From Paralvinella palmiformis (lineage: Eukaryota > Annelida > Polychaeta > Terebellida > Alvinellidae): 64,000 nt of DNA. Both the position numbers and the translations under genes were made by a program. Each line of letters opens with the position of its first letter. The stretch's first letter is position 1. Below the pieces are notes generated by a model. The model was given only the letters and a program-made list of their open reading frames with translations. It searched no databases and was not told the DNA's origin. Positions 39,432 through 50,290 of the stretch are shown here, piece by piece. Where the stretch lies: positions 169,001 to 233,000 of the forward strand of contig JAODUP010000147.1 in assembly GCA_025642065.1 (NCBI GenBank), in the 5' to 3' direction.

Positions 39432-39750
39432 ATGAGTTACGGATATAACCAAATTTTGATGATCGTGGCCGCTCTATGCCATCTCGTCTATAGCAACCAG
39501 TGTATATTCTCAACTGCTCGAAATGTCAAAACTCCAAACATCACCGTCATAGAATCTGTGATCGTCAAGGACTTTGACAACGATTGTGAATTTCTATGTT
39601 ATAAAAATCCTACTCGGTGTATAGCGGCTAACATCATTCCACTCGAGGATAACACTTATTTATGTGAGTTCGTTTCGGTGAAAGTGACATCGGAATATTT
39701 GTCTGCTTTTGAAACGAATCCAAACGGAAAATACATTTCTCGTACTTCAG
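39432..39750 (+). CDS. copy B exon 1: signal peptide and PAN/Apple-like domain
   Basis: The ATG at 39432 is followed by NQILMIVAALCHLVYS as hydrophobic core. The mature region holds C24, C52, C56, C63 and C78, including NDCEFLCYKNPTRC. The donor is ACTTCAG|GTAAGA. Copy A (14440-14749) is nearly identical apart from the C56R-equivalent change and a 12-bp deletion. The start is conserved between the two copies. Upstream, TATATTTGGCATACAG (39385-39400) could be a TATA-like box or the acceptor of a 5'-UTR intron. Confidence 0.75.
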
Positions 39751-40516
39751 GTAAGATTTCATCTAATAAAGTAGCATGGTGTCTAACATGATAAGGATGA
39801 CATAACATGATTTGTAAATGTATTGATTAAAATCAAGTCGATATTTTATTTGAACCTTCTCTCTGATTTGTTATTTCTCTAAAATTAAACTGTTCCGTTA
39901 CATTTTTATACGAAGTCTACCTTTCTAATTCTAGTTGTTCCACAAAAAGTAAACGTTGCCCACCAAAATCAGGGGGCTACCTGTACGGCATCTTCATCGT
40001 ATAGCGCTAAATTTGTTTGCACAAAGGCACTGGATGGGTTGAAGACGGGTATTACTTCAGAATGGGCAACCGACCACGAAGGTGTAGGAGCATGGATAGA
40101 GGTAGGTATAAATGGTATATGCAGACCAACTAGCAACACTCAATTGTTTGTCAAGAAAACACAATATTGATAAGAATAAAACAAAAAAACTACGATTAAT
40201 TGCCCTACTGAAATTCATCCAAGACCAGATTATACAACATTTGTATGTAGGTCTGACCATAATATTCTTCTAATTACGACTTTTAGCAATTTATCGGTGT
40301 TCTTATTTGAAGTGAACTCGATACACTGTTTAGAAACAGTATAAGAAAGGACTTTTTCCCAATAAAGATTGGCGATCTTCCATTTTATTTTCATTATAGA
40401 TTCGTTTTCCAGCAGTTTATCTGGTAATTAACATCATTTTGTACACAAGAAGTACAGGCCTTGGCGATATCCCTTCCCAAATCGATATGTATCCTGCTTC
40501 TGGTGAGGTATTTCAC
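39432..40516 (+). CDS. secreted PAN/Apple-like plus F5/8C-like lectin-type protein, 5' part of gene (copy B)
   Basis: Three exons join in phase: 39432-39750 (phase 1), 39935-40101 (phase 0) and 40400-40516 (phase 0), about 201 residues, all without stops. Residues 1-23 are a signal peptide. Residues 24 to about 95 hold five cysteines (24, 52, 56, 63, 78) spaced like a PAN/Apple domain, used for protein or carbohydrate contact. Residues from about 107 form the start of an F5/8 type C (discoidin/fucolectin-like) domain: ALDGLKTGITSEWA, GAWIE|IRFPAVYLV and TGLGDIPSQIDMY. Its C-terminal half is not found; the donor CAC|GTAAGT at 40516 implies at least one more exon. Exons like 632-1083 and the fibrinogen-like set may follow in an intact member, but none is seen in 40517-43300. 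The product is probably a secreted recognition or adhesion protein. The function is inferred; the modules are recognised by motif only. Confidence 0.7.
39935..40101 (+). CDS. copy B exon 2: first half of F5/8C-like domain
   Basis: The acceptor AATTCTAG (ending 39934) and donor ATAGAG|GTAGGT (40101/40102) flank 167 bp. With the phase-1 base of exon 1 the frame runs VVPQKVNVAHQN, FVCTKALDGLKTG and EWATDHEGVGAWIE, the usual start of discoidin/fucolectin-type sugar-binding domains, which contain the N-x-A...ALDG...W order. Confidence 0.75.
40400..40516 (+). CDS. copy B exon 3: middle of F5/8C-like domain
   Basis: The acceptor TTTTCATTATAG (ending 40399) and strong donor CAC|GTAAGT flank exactly 39 codons: IRFPAVYLVINIILYTR, TGLGDIPSQIDMY and SGEVFH. 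IRFP..Y.V..I.LYTR is the hallmark strand after the W of exon 2. An alternative donor at 40507 (GAG|GTATTT) would remove three codons. Confidence 0.72.
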
Positions 40517-41413
40517 GTAAGTAGAAAATAGCATATATTCGAAATATAAACCCTGCCATTCTAAGGATGCTTTTCCGAACATAACAGGTTACTGTAGGGA
40601 GTTATCGGAGTAGACACTGAGCTCGGTTCCTAAGCCAGAATCGTATGTTCTAAAAACAAAATGTCGAGATCATGGTATAAATATTATTGTTATTATGATG
40701 TAAAATAGAGTTAATTTCTAGACAGAATCCAACTCTTATGTTTTAGGGAAATTGTTTTACCTAATATTTTCTGCCATCAAACAGTCGTAGATAATTGCTA
40801 GGTCAGAGGGGAGCTTCTTGGTTTGTAAATATCATAATTCATCTCAATCAGCAATATCAGATAGTACTTCTAGTCAATTAGCATAAAAGACATGTCTCCT
40901 CGGGTAAGACTGCATAGATCATTAAGGAACCCAGATATTGCGGATATGGAAGATAGGCAAACTCTCAGTGGATTCCAGAATACTAAACACGGATTATTCA
41001 TCCTTCGGAGTGCTAGAGAACGTTTATCTGTTCCCTTCAGTAAGAAAACCTGAACTACAACCAGAGCTAAGCTATTTCATCTCATATTATCTCTTGAAAA
41101 TATCACATTGTTATGGTTATGCCAACACGTACCAGCTAAATAGCGCATTTAATAAGGAATTAATCAATAAGCTAATGCATTAGTTAATAACATATATGCG
41201 TAATGTGAAGTCAAAACTTGTATAGACTATTACCATCAACAGGTTACTCTCAACTTGTGTATACCAGACAGAACCGCAGCGAGATCAGAAAGCCTTCAAG
41301 TAGTCCCCGTGATTACCAACTTCCTTAAGATTATAGTTATGGATATCTGCACTATAATCACTGGAAGTAATCCAGGATTTCGGGAGGTGGAAATATTCGC
41401 CTTGGTATCATAA

Positions 41414-41493
<80 letters not shown>

Positions 41494-43299
41494 ACAGTTA
41501 AGTCTAGTTGACGAACATATTTTATGTTACTCTTCAAATCGTGCAGATTAATGAATCGTGCGGATTGTTGAATCAAGATCAATAACGCTTTATGTATTCT
41601 GCTTTATTATTCACATATTCTGTTGTATATGTTCATGTATATTTTGCTAAATTTGCTGGAATGTACATATCAAGGACAGGTATATTGATAGCAATATGTA
41701 TTTTACACTATTATCACATTACTTTAATATTTTGAAAAATCTATATTATCTGCAAGAAACAATCATTTCAATAATAAATAAGAACGTGTCGTATTTTCAA
41801 TGAGAGAAGGTCTGTTACGTCGCATTGTTTAACACGAGACATGCTTCGTAGACATTTCACGATATTTTTCTTATGCGACAATTGCTCCATATGCTAAATC
41901 ATTGTACACAGATGATAAAGAAAATAATACGATATAATTGACACGGGTAATAAATTGAAAACAAACAAATCGAGAATGTCGAGAGTTCCAATAAACAAAG
42001 GTTAAAAGTTGTATCACGGTTTTTTTTAACTGTCCTAACATAGGCCTTGGTGTAATTACAACGCAAACCACATCCCAACTAAGAGCGACGCTCGCTGCGG
42101 TGGCATAAGTTCAAGTTGACGGTTCGAAGACATGGTTTTGTTGGGCACGAAGTTTGAAAACACAGACCGCTAATTTGTGACATTGAATCGGTTTAAATGT
42201 TCATGGTAGTTATCGGGAGAAACGACAAAATGAAGTTATGTACGGCAGCAGTAACGAATTTGAATAACATCCTTTATGTGTGTTTTGTTCCCAATAGGCC
42301 ATTGTTTACAGTATAACTTTTCTATCTATAATAATAATTATTATATATATTTAATAAAGTGCCCCTACCAGGGGAAGGATAAGTCTGTTTCCTTTCTGCC
42401 CAGATATAACTACAAAAACGGACCTACTGAACCAACCTGTTGTGATATAACATACAAACACAGCCATTAGCTGTTCCTAGAATCAATAAGCTTCCAAATG
42501 AAACCGTAGCGAATACAATATCCGAGACAAGTGCTTGTTTCTGTCTTATTTATATGTAGCAATCGGAATGAAATGTATCTTAACTTGACAGATTACTATT
42601 CTTCTGACTACAAGCATTGTCACATCTTTCTGTAAGATACTGGTGATAATAAGTCAGAATTATTTTCACGTGTTCATTCTCCTATTGTTGGTTTCTGTGC
42701 AAAATAATATAACAAAATAGTGTATTAATTATGGTGTGAATAAATAGAAACTGCATAAAGGTGTTCATTCGTGTTAATGTTCGCACACAAACGGACTGAG
42801 ATACCCCCCCCCTGCCCCCATAGCCACCCACAAGCACCGCTATGCTAAACACACACATACACTCACACATTCACACACACACACACACATGCACTATCAT
42901 AACATATACCCCCAACAATTTAAGTATATAACAGATAGACACCCAGAACGCAAACATACGTCTATCCTTTCACAATACATATACAGAAAATTGTGCCACA
43001 TCGATCCCCTCAACAAGTCAGCACCTCCCCTCTATGGATTGTTTTCTTCTTTGAGTGCATTATAAAACAATCCATTAATAATAACATTTCTATTCAAAGC
43101 TCGTGTGTAGAGTGAAATCCATTTCGCAAGTGCATCAGGTTTTGTTTACTTCCGGTTTCATCGATTGTACGGAAAGACCAGTCGGCCACAATTGCAAAAC
43201 AAAACAATGTCAATCCATGAATGATGTTAATGTCCAGATCATACCCCGTTATAAACAGATGAAATTGACACACACCTAGAAAAACATACGTTTTTATTC
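40517..43299. other. intron or intergenic DNA with microsatellites only
   Basis: The following exons of the copy B gene should lie here, but I find no F5/8C C-terminal half, cysteine-rich module or fibrinogen motif on the plus strand. A CA/TA compound microsatellite lies at 41418-41491 and CA-rich sequence at 42848-42890. The frame at 40938-41183 has no recognisable similarity and no splice sites of quality. Confidence 0.5.
41418..41491. repeat. (CA)n-(TA)n compound microsatellite
   Basis: CA tract followed by TA tract. The minus-strand frame across it is an artefact. Confidence 0.95.
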
Positions 43300-43653
43300 A
43301 TCGGTCAATTCACAGTTGCAGGGCCGTGAAAACAGAACATGGATGACAAATGTGTTGAACCAAGTTGACGGTAGGTATTAAATAAACTCACACAAAATTA
43401 CAGAATATCCACTGGACTTCATAATATCACATTATCCGTACCGTATATCGCGGGTAATTACATTGCCACGACATGTATCATAAATCTAACTTAGATATGG
43501 TATCCTGGCTCATGTGCAAACAACACAGAAAATCCTACAAACGAACATTGATATTAGTAAAGAACTTTCGTCATTTAAACAAATAGTCACTAAATGGACC
43601 ACATCCCTAAATGGAGCGATTGGGGTCAACTACATGAATAAGGGTTTTAGGGA

Positions 43654-43692
<39 letters not shown>
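43300..43692 (+). repeat. non-coding segmental paralogue of 27590-27960
   Basis: Same landmarks as the 27.6 kb segment, ending in a TA tract (43662-43692). It lies about 3 kb downstream of the copy B exons. Confidence 0.65.
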
Positions 43693-43697
<5 letters not shown>

Positions 43698-43984
43698 CAA
43701 TATTTCTATGATTAATTAATTCATATATTGGTTTTCTGATTGGTCGACAACTTGTGTGAAGACTGCAAAATGTAAACATCTTCTTTTTTTTGCAGTTTAC
43801 CAAATATTGAAATCTTCAATAACTCCCTAACCTTCCTAATATATATTTTATAACTAAAATGTTAACATAACAGAAAATGTAACCATGAAATGTATATGTA
43901 CATTCTAATAATTATATTGTAATTATTTGCATAATATTATTGATTTGTGCGATGTTGCTTAACCTATGTGTTCTTTTTTATTTT

Positions 43985-43998
43985 GCATCTAATAAATG

Positions 43999-44075
<77 letters not shown>

Positions 44076-44610
44076 TATATTTAATAAAGCGCCCTTATTA
44101 GCAGGAGCCATTCAAATGCGCTGTACAAATATATGTAATATAATAATACACCAAATAATAAGTTTGTAAAAACCCTATAATGATTTAAAAGATAATAATT
44201 ATTTATCTGTGAAAGCGACCTTAAATAGAATTTCCAAGAGATGACGCATTTCTAATATTTGTCGGCAACCTATTCCATAAAATGGGGGCTGCAACACTAA
44301 ACGCAAATCACCATATGACTTGAGCCGAGACATTGGTATTCTGGCGCCATATCATTAATAGATTTATAAGTTATTAACAGAATCTTGAAATGGATACGCT
44401 GTCTAACAGGTAGCCAATGTAGTGTTTGAAGAATTGGAGTGATATGATCATATTTTCTAGAATTTGTTACAATGCGAGCTGCACTATTCTGAATTCGCTG
44501 AAGGCGATTAATGTTATAATCAGATATGCCATATAACAGGGAATTACAATAGTCTATACGAGATGTAACAAAGGCATGGACTACAGTTACAAGTGATTCT
44601 TGAATATGAA
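43985..44610 (-). mobile_element. CR1/L2-like LINE, 5'-truncated 3' end with long ATT tail
   Basis: Same 3' UTR and C-terminal region as 20982-21572 (minus strand): INRLQRIQNSAARIV equivalents around 44470-44520 and an intact GGCGCTTTATTAAATATACATT tail at 44070-44093. The (AAT)n tract 44002-44075 (about 24 units) is the expanded tail. The coding region has an internal deletion around 44230-44340. Confidence 0.88.
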
Positions 44611-44649
44611 TACGTAAGTAAATGAAATAATTAACTGAACATATTGCAA

Positions 44650-46050
44650 ATAAATTAAGGATTGACGGAATGGTGAAGTTTCGAGGGTATGACCAGAAAC
44701 ATAGTCGTCCGAGTTGGTGTTGGCCAGTCTGTTGTTGAGGAAGTTATGTCCAACTACAGTGGTGGCCTGTTACGAATCCTTAGGTGGTGGTGTGTGGTCT
44801 GTGTAGATCGATTCGAGTTGATTAGAGATGAAGCTGTCAGCGAGATAGTGGAAGGTGCCAGGGGTATGTTCAGCATGTTTGATGTCTTCTAAGCACATGG
44901 CTTCGTTCGGTAGTTTGTCGGCTCGGTCGTTGCCCTCAAGGTTAACGTGGTAGAACCCAGTGGAGAATTAATTGGATAGCACGCTACCTGAGGGTTGATA
45001 CCTGTGAAGCAGATTTCTGTGATGATTTCGAGATAGGTGTTGAAATTAGCGTTGTGATTATGGTTAGTGGTCCCATAGAGTCTAAGTGGAGGATGACGCT
45101 TTCATGGATAGTCCGTCTCTATATCCATATTAGTGCCGTTTTGACAGCATGCAGCTCCGCTAATGTGATCGGGGTGTGGCTTAAGATTCTGCCTGTGATT
45201 TGTGTGTGTGATTCTACAATTAAGCATGCCCAAGCTGTCGTTCCGTTTGCTTGGTAACTGACATCGGTGTAGATGTTGATAGTTGGTGTGCTGCTTTCAT
45301 TCAAGTTGGCAATTCTGATAGTGTCTTCTATTACTGCGCCTTCAGGATCAACTTTCTTCTGGATGGAGTTCTATATAATTACTTGGATGGGTGGTTCAAA
45401 CAATGGAGCAGATTGCTTGGACCTTGGGGTGTGATTGGGGGTATGCCAATTTCCTTCTGGAGTGAGTTAAGCTGCCTCTAGGAACATTTTGCGTTTCTTC
45501 TTGAACTGTATAATGCCAGTCTGAATGGGTTTGATAGCAGTTCTCAAGAGATATGTGGATGTTTCCATTTTTATTAAAAGTCGGACGGGCAAGATTCCTG
45601 ATTATCTGTATACCAAGATAGAGCTTATATCATTAGGAAGGGCCAATATGTAGCGTAGTGGGACTCTATAGATTCTTTCTAAGGACTGTAAGGCTGAGTT
45701 GCAGTCCAGCAGAAGGACGAGAGAAGCGTATGATAGAACCGACTATATCAAGGACTTGAACAGAGTTATCAGCAACTTGGCTTTGACACCAATCTTCAGA
45801 TCTGTGATGGCAATGATCGTGTTGAATCTGGAGTCTATATTACGTCTAGTTTCTGCTACATGTCGGGCGAATGTGAGTCTTCTGTCTATTGTGATCCTGA
45901 GATATTTATAATTGTTCACCATTTCTAGATATTGTAGTTTAATGTTTGTCTAGATGTGTTGAAAGCGATGGTCTTGGTCTTAGCTGGAGAGAGATATAAG
46001 CCTAAGCCGCTTGGTACCTTGTCAGCTGCATTTAGAGCTTTCTGAAGTGT
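44650..46050 (-). mobile_element. LINE with C-terminal RNase H domain (I-superclade type), inactive fragment
   Basis: Minus-strand reading from about 46050 downwards: end of RT (YKYLRITIDRRLTFARHVAE near 45895, LPNDISSILVYR near 45630), GILPVRLLIKMETSTYLLR near 45570, then an RNase H domain at 45304-45119 with INIYTDVSYQANGTTAWACL and ITLAELHAVKTALIWI. The second acidic residue (AELHA) is present, and YTDGS reads YTDVS. The order RT then RNase H within one LINE is typical of the I, R1 and Loa-like groups and is unlike the CR1/L2 copies in this window. At least three frame changes are needed, so it is dead. The C-terminal end runs to about 44650. Confidence 0.75.
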
Positions 46051-46069
46051 GTGTGCTTAGCTACTTCCG

Positions 46070-46322
46070 AGCCAGCCAGCCAGCCAGCCAGCCAGCCAAT
46101 CAGGCAGGCAGGCAGCCATGCAGGCAAGCTGGCAAGCAGGCAAGCAGTTAGTCAGCTAGTCAGTCAGTCACTCGTTCAGTCAATGAGTCAGCGAGTCAGT
46201 AAGTGAGTCAGTCAGTGAGTCTGTCAGTGAGTCTGTCAGTGAGTCGGTCAGTGAGTCAATCAGTGAGTTAGTCAGGGAGTCAGTCAGTAATTCAGTCAGT
46301 GAGTCAGTCAGTCAGTGAGTTT
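46070..46322. repeat. tetranucleotide-phased minisatellite (GCCA/GGCA, then GTCA/GTGA)
   Basis: It starts as GCCA units, changes to GGCA/AGCA and then to a long AGTC/AGTG mixture with CAGTCAGTGAGT as higher-order unit, all in one four-base register. It lies directly on the 5' side of the RNase H LINE fragment. Confidence 0.9.
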
Positions 46323-47086
46323 TGTTAAATAAGAGTCTTTTCTTGTTTATTAATTTATCATGCAGTATAGTCTGGGCCGGTAGATTATAGAATAATTCTA
46401 AAAATAATATAGTCAAAATCGATATCAGTTGCAGCCGACTAATGGATGACGACGAATTACGCTTACTACGATACATAGAGTTTTAATATTTCAAGAATAC
46501 TAGACAGGTTAGGCTTCGTTGATGGTTCAGAATTACACGCTTCACTGATCACACTAGTGTAAAATAATAAATCAACCCTGTATATAAAGAAGCAACGACA
46601 TTAATCTGGCATTTAGTCCGTATATCGCGGTATTATTGTTTTGCCGGCCTGTGACTGTTGTTGCATGGTTGCTGAACGTAAGTGTCATAAACACTCGGCC
46701 ACTCCTAACGATGAGATAATAGAGCGCTATTGTCTGCTATCCACTACGGGGCAATTTACATTTGATATTAGCAATGATTAAATTAGCCAGTTATGATCGA
46801 TTCCGGTAAAACAACCTTTTCATGAAATCAACCTGTACCTTGTTATTTTACGTTATTTTGATGAAAATATTCATGGATGTTTCATACGGAAAACACCCGG
46901 ATGTCTAACAAATATGTAAAAGCTTGACGAACAATTGAAAACTCATCTGTCCAATTCACGTTCGTTTAGTAGTTCTTTAAATGTCGTCCATAAGTATTAA
47001 TTGTCTCTTTTAAAAAGTATTAAAGGGTCCTGTCTTGTTTGATTCAGAGTTTGTAACTGCCTCGGGTACCCCTTTTAGTCCATAAT
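46323..47086. other. no recognisable feature
   Basis: Non-coding; no shared repeats noted. Confidence 0.55.
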
Positions 47087-47097
47087 AATATGACCTA

Positions 47098-47101
<4 letters not shown>

Positions 47102-47130
<29 letters not shown>

Positions 47131-47176
47131 GGTCTTTTGTGGCCACTTCTGTGCACATGGTAGGCTAAATAGGCCG
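47102..47176 (-). mobile_element. 5'-truncated SINE copy with target-site duplications
   Basis: The minus strand reads GGCCTATTTAGCCTACCATG, TGCACAGAAGTGGCCACAAA and CAATCATC followed by (ATC)n, the same 3' end as the SINE at 25866-26054. It is flanked by an exact 15-bp direct repeat AATATGACCTAATGA (47087-47101 and 47177-47191). The tRNA head is missing, as in LINE-mediated 5' truncation. Confidence 0.88.
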
Positions 47177-48039
47177 AATATGACCTAATGACACTTACAG
47201 GCTAATTTAATTTATGTTGGACGTTTGTTGTATAACAACTACCACTTAGTTGGAATAAACGGGACAGGGGTAATTATGCGGCAAGGATAGCAATAGCTTA
47301 TCCCAAACTTGATTAGCCCAATCAACACTTTTATTCAACATCATTCCGCAATCACAGAATGCTTCGCCCAAATATTGAACACTTTCTTATTATTCTGCTG
47401 AAACGTGGCTGTTATATTTCGATTTATTCTACCACAGTCTGCTACCGAAAATAAGTCACGTTCTAGCTGCTATCCACAGCAGACACATTTGTTATACGGA
47501 TAGTCGTCGGGTAAATTATTGTACCAACAGTTCCTGGTTAAACTGTAGGTCACACTGGTCTTAATTCATCTACCATTTAAAAACGTTATATTACATTTAG
47601 ATGTTTTATACTGGATTAACCTGGCCTAATAATAATTATCAAATTATCAAATATTATCAAATAACAAACACTTTTGGTTTTTAGGAGCTGACTATGTCAA
47701 ATACAACAAATGCATATAATACAAGGTTTAAGATAAAAACGTCATTATTAATAAAAAATTAAAATGTTTATTTTTAGGAAAGCAAACCATGATAAAAAAA
47801 AGACAATGAAACATTTATCGCTTTCAGAACTTCGGGTTATGAATTTGTATCGGAATGTTGGCCAACAAGCAGTGTGTCAGCACATTTAGAGCCATACAAC
47901 CAGTACATATATCTGACTACCTTGTATATATGCCAGGGCAGATTGGATCTGTTTCTGGTTACATCTCAATGAAATTATATATTGTTTATGTAGCTGAGTG
48001 TATACATAAGTATCACATTCGCGCTTCCGTGATATACGT

Positions 48040-48185
48040 TGTATTCCTGACTGTAATCCTGATTACATCAAATGTAATCAGAATCGTAATCGATGACATT
48101 AATTATTTACGTGGTCATAACTTTAACCGTAATAATTGTATTCTGAAGTAATCCTAATCCTAATCGATTAACTTGTTCACGTAAT
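48040..48185. repeat. TAATC/GATTA-rich imperfect palindromic stretch
   Basis: Many copies of GTAATC and GATTAC in both directions (for example GTAATCAGAATCGTAATCGA). A similar stretch occurs at 60310-60450. Such clustered inverted motifs are common near the ends of hAT-type elements; no transposase lies nearby. Confidence 0.5.
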
Positions 48186-49200
48186 CGCCTCATGCCTGCA
48201 TCTCTTGGTGACTGGTTTAGCTTTTATCTCCTTGTATTCGATAGGTGAATCTATATATTAGCATGACTGGGTATGCTGGAGGAATGATGGACGTACCTGA
48301 TGATGGAAGATTGCCTCACTAAATATATTTATGACACATTAAATTAACAATGTAGCTGGATTTGTGACAGGGTAGATTTACATAATATATTGGGGTGTTA
48401 TATACTACCCTAAATAATTACCATGGTATGTGGTAAGGATGATTTACCCGGTAACTAACTATGTGGTAAGGTAGATATACTTAGGCGCAGATTCTTTGAC
48501 ATGGAATATTGATGTCCTATCTGAGAATATGATGGTTTGGATGTGCTTTATCTAGAAATATGATTATATTACAGTTTTGAAAATTAACTAACTATGCTAG
48601 CTACTGGGTGCCACTGTTTCAGTGATAAATCATTTATGTGTTACTTATTTGTATAAATACACACATGCAAATAAATCCACACGAATTTACTGCCATCTCC
48701 ATCAAGATGCATTCTATTTAGGTGAAATCAAGTATCATTATTCACAATATGAACAGTTCAGAACTTGTAAGCTCCATACCTCTTTGTGGTTTAGTTATTC
48801 CAGATGTGCCAACATGTGGTCAGCCAGAGAAAGCGAAACAAGACAAAACTATTAAAAAAAAACAATCAATGCACGAACAATTTCAGAGCACTTTAACCAC
48901 TTAATGATATATAAGGATGCTAAAACAACTTTCACTGATGTTATTTGTAATCTCGTCTAATTCATCTGGTCAAGTAATTATGTCTCTAGGTTGTCATACA
49001 TTGTTTAGGTGTGCTGTCTGGTAGCAATACCTGTAATAGATTAATATGTATTGATCATGGATATAAAAGACTTCGACTGGTGATAACTGTATTTAATGTC
49101 TTACCGGAGTTTGGTATTCATGTATAGTAGTTAAATATACTTGGTGCACCACTGAATTCGATTCTTATCAAGAATATTGGCTCTATAGAAGTTTGTAATT

Positions 49201-49350
<150 letters not shown>

Positions 49351-49394
49351 ATTGAAACACCGGTACAAAAGTTTAAAATGTTTAAAATAAATCT

Positions 49395-49430
49395 GATTTA
49401 TACTAGTAAGGGCACTTTATTAAATATACA

Positions 49431-49440
<10 letters not shown>
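49395..49440 (+). mobile_element. LINE 3' end, plus strand
   Basis: ACTAGTAAGGGCACTTTATT followed by AAATATACATTGTTATT matches the 3' terminus of the CR1/L2-like LINE family. The following trinucleotide tracts form its tail. Confidence 0.7.
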
Positions 49441-49465
<25 letters not shown>

Positions 49466-49496
49466 GGTAGTAGTAGTAGTAGTAGTAGTAGTAGTA

Positions 49497-49534
<38 letters not shown>

Positions 49535-49583
49535 TTTATTATTATTATTAATATTTATTATATTATTATTATTATTATTATTA
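49435..49583. repeat. (ATT)n/(AGT)n compound microsatellite
   Basis: ATT, then AGT, then ATT tracts following the LINE 3' end. About 60 bp on each side of the block resemble each other (AAGTTTAAAATGTTTAAAAT before, AGGTTTAAAATGTTTACAAT after), so the block was partly duplicated. Confidence 0.9.
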
Positions 49584-49639
49584 AAAAACCGGCAGAAAGG
49601 TTTAAAATGTTTACAATGTATCTGATTTATACTAATTAT

Positions 49640-49960
49640 TTCGTTTGAAACTGATACTATCTACACATCTCAAAAGGCGTCTTTTATTTCTTTTTAAAAT
49701 ATACAAATATATTCATGTAAACAATGTAAGATTTGATCTGATAAATTCTAATTTGATCTGTACGAAATATGACGAGGTATCTCTTATTATTAAATACATG
49801 GATCTCGGTGCTCTTGATATTTTAGAAACTTGCCTGACGGATACTATTTCAGATGAGGAAATCCCTGGTGATGTGGCCTTAGCTGGATATTCATTCCATC
49901 ATGCAGCTCAGATTCTTAAAAGTGTGGTTAAGTCGGCATTTTTCTTCATGATTATTTGAA
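49640..49960 (+). pseudogene. LINE endonuclease N-terminal fragment, plus strand
   Basis: The frame 49645-49959 has YMDLGALDILETCLTDTISD, then GYSFHHAAQILKSVVKSAFF, the start of a CR1/L2-like LINE endonuclease (compare GYSYHHAAQIHRKVGESAFF at about 19430, minus). The catalytic core is absent. It follows head-to-tail after a 3' end of the same family. Confidence 0.75.
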
Positions 49961-49981
49961 TCGTGAAACTGATTAGTACTT

Positions 49982-50290
49982 TTAAGATGCCAACGATTTT
50001 GTTGAAGGTTGGCGGCACGTCATGAACATCGTTCTTGTAAACACTTTTAACAACTCCAGCTGCAGTAGCCAGTAACCTGATAGATTGGTATGGTCCGTTA
50101 GAAATATTGCGTAAATTGCTTTTTCTGACTTTAAGATATCCAGATGAACATCATAATATGATGTAACAAGTTGATAGTGATCAGCTGATGAATCAGAATG
50201 GAGGACAATGTAGCTCATTACTTTTAACGGTTGTCATAACCATTAAGATGGCAATCTTTGGCCATTTAATCCAGTAGGAGTTCAGTTGCT
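49982..50290 (-). pseudogene. unrecognised repeat-encoded ORF, copy 1
   Basis: Minus-strand frame 50218-49982: LSYIVLHSDSSADHYQLVTS, DILKSEKAIYAIFLTDHTNL and SGYWLLQLEL. It is close to the longer copy at 58545-58990. Protein similarity between the copies extends over the whole frame, so this is a dispersed coding repeat, probably from a transposon. A third, much diverged trace is at 50560-50720. I do not recognise the family. Confidence 0.5.

Larger units (their letters stand above)
36386..39800 (+). repeat. segmental duplication, copy B
   Basis: Counterpart of 9292-14800, collinear and in the same orientation; the match is clear but with many substitutions, so the event is old. It carries hAT relic B and the first exon of the PAN-F5/8C-like gene. 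It lacks the Tigger-like insertion and the RX repeat seen in or beside copy A. Confidence 0.85.

Noticed and set aside
46070..46322. CRISPR array or protein repeat region
   Set aside because: The units are four bases long in a drifting register with no spacers, and no open frame spans it convincingly.
47101..47130. Simple (ATG)n microsatellite or CRISPR-like array
   Set aside because: It is the (ATC)n tail of the minus-strand SINE; there are no spacers or regular array.
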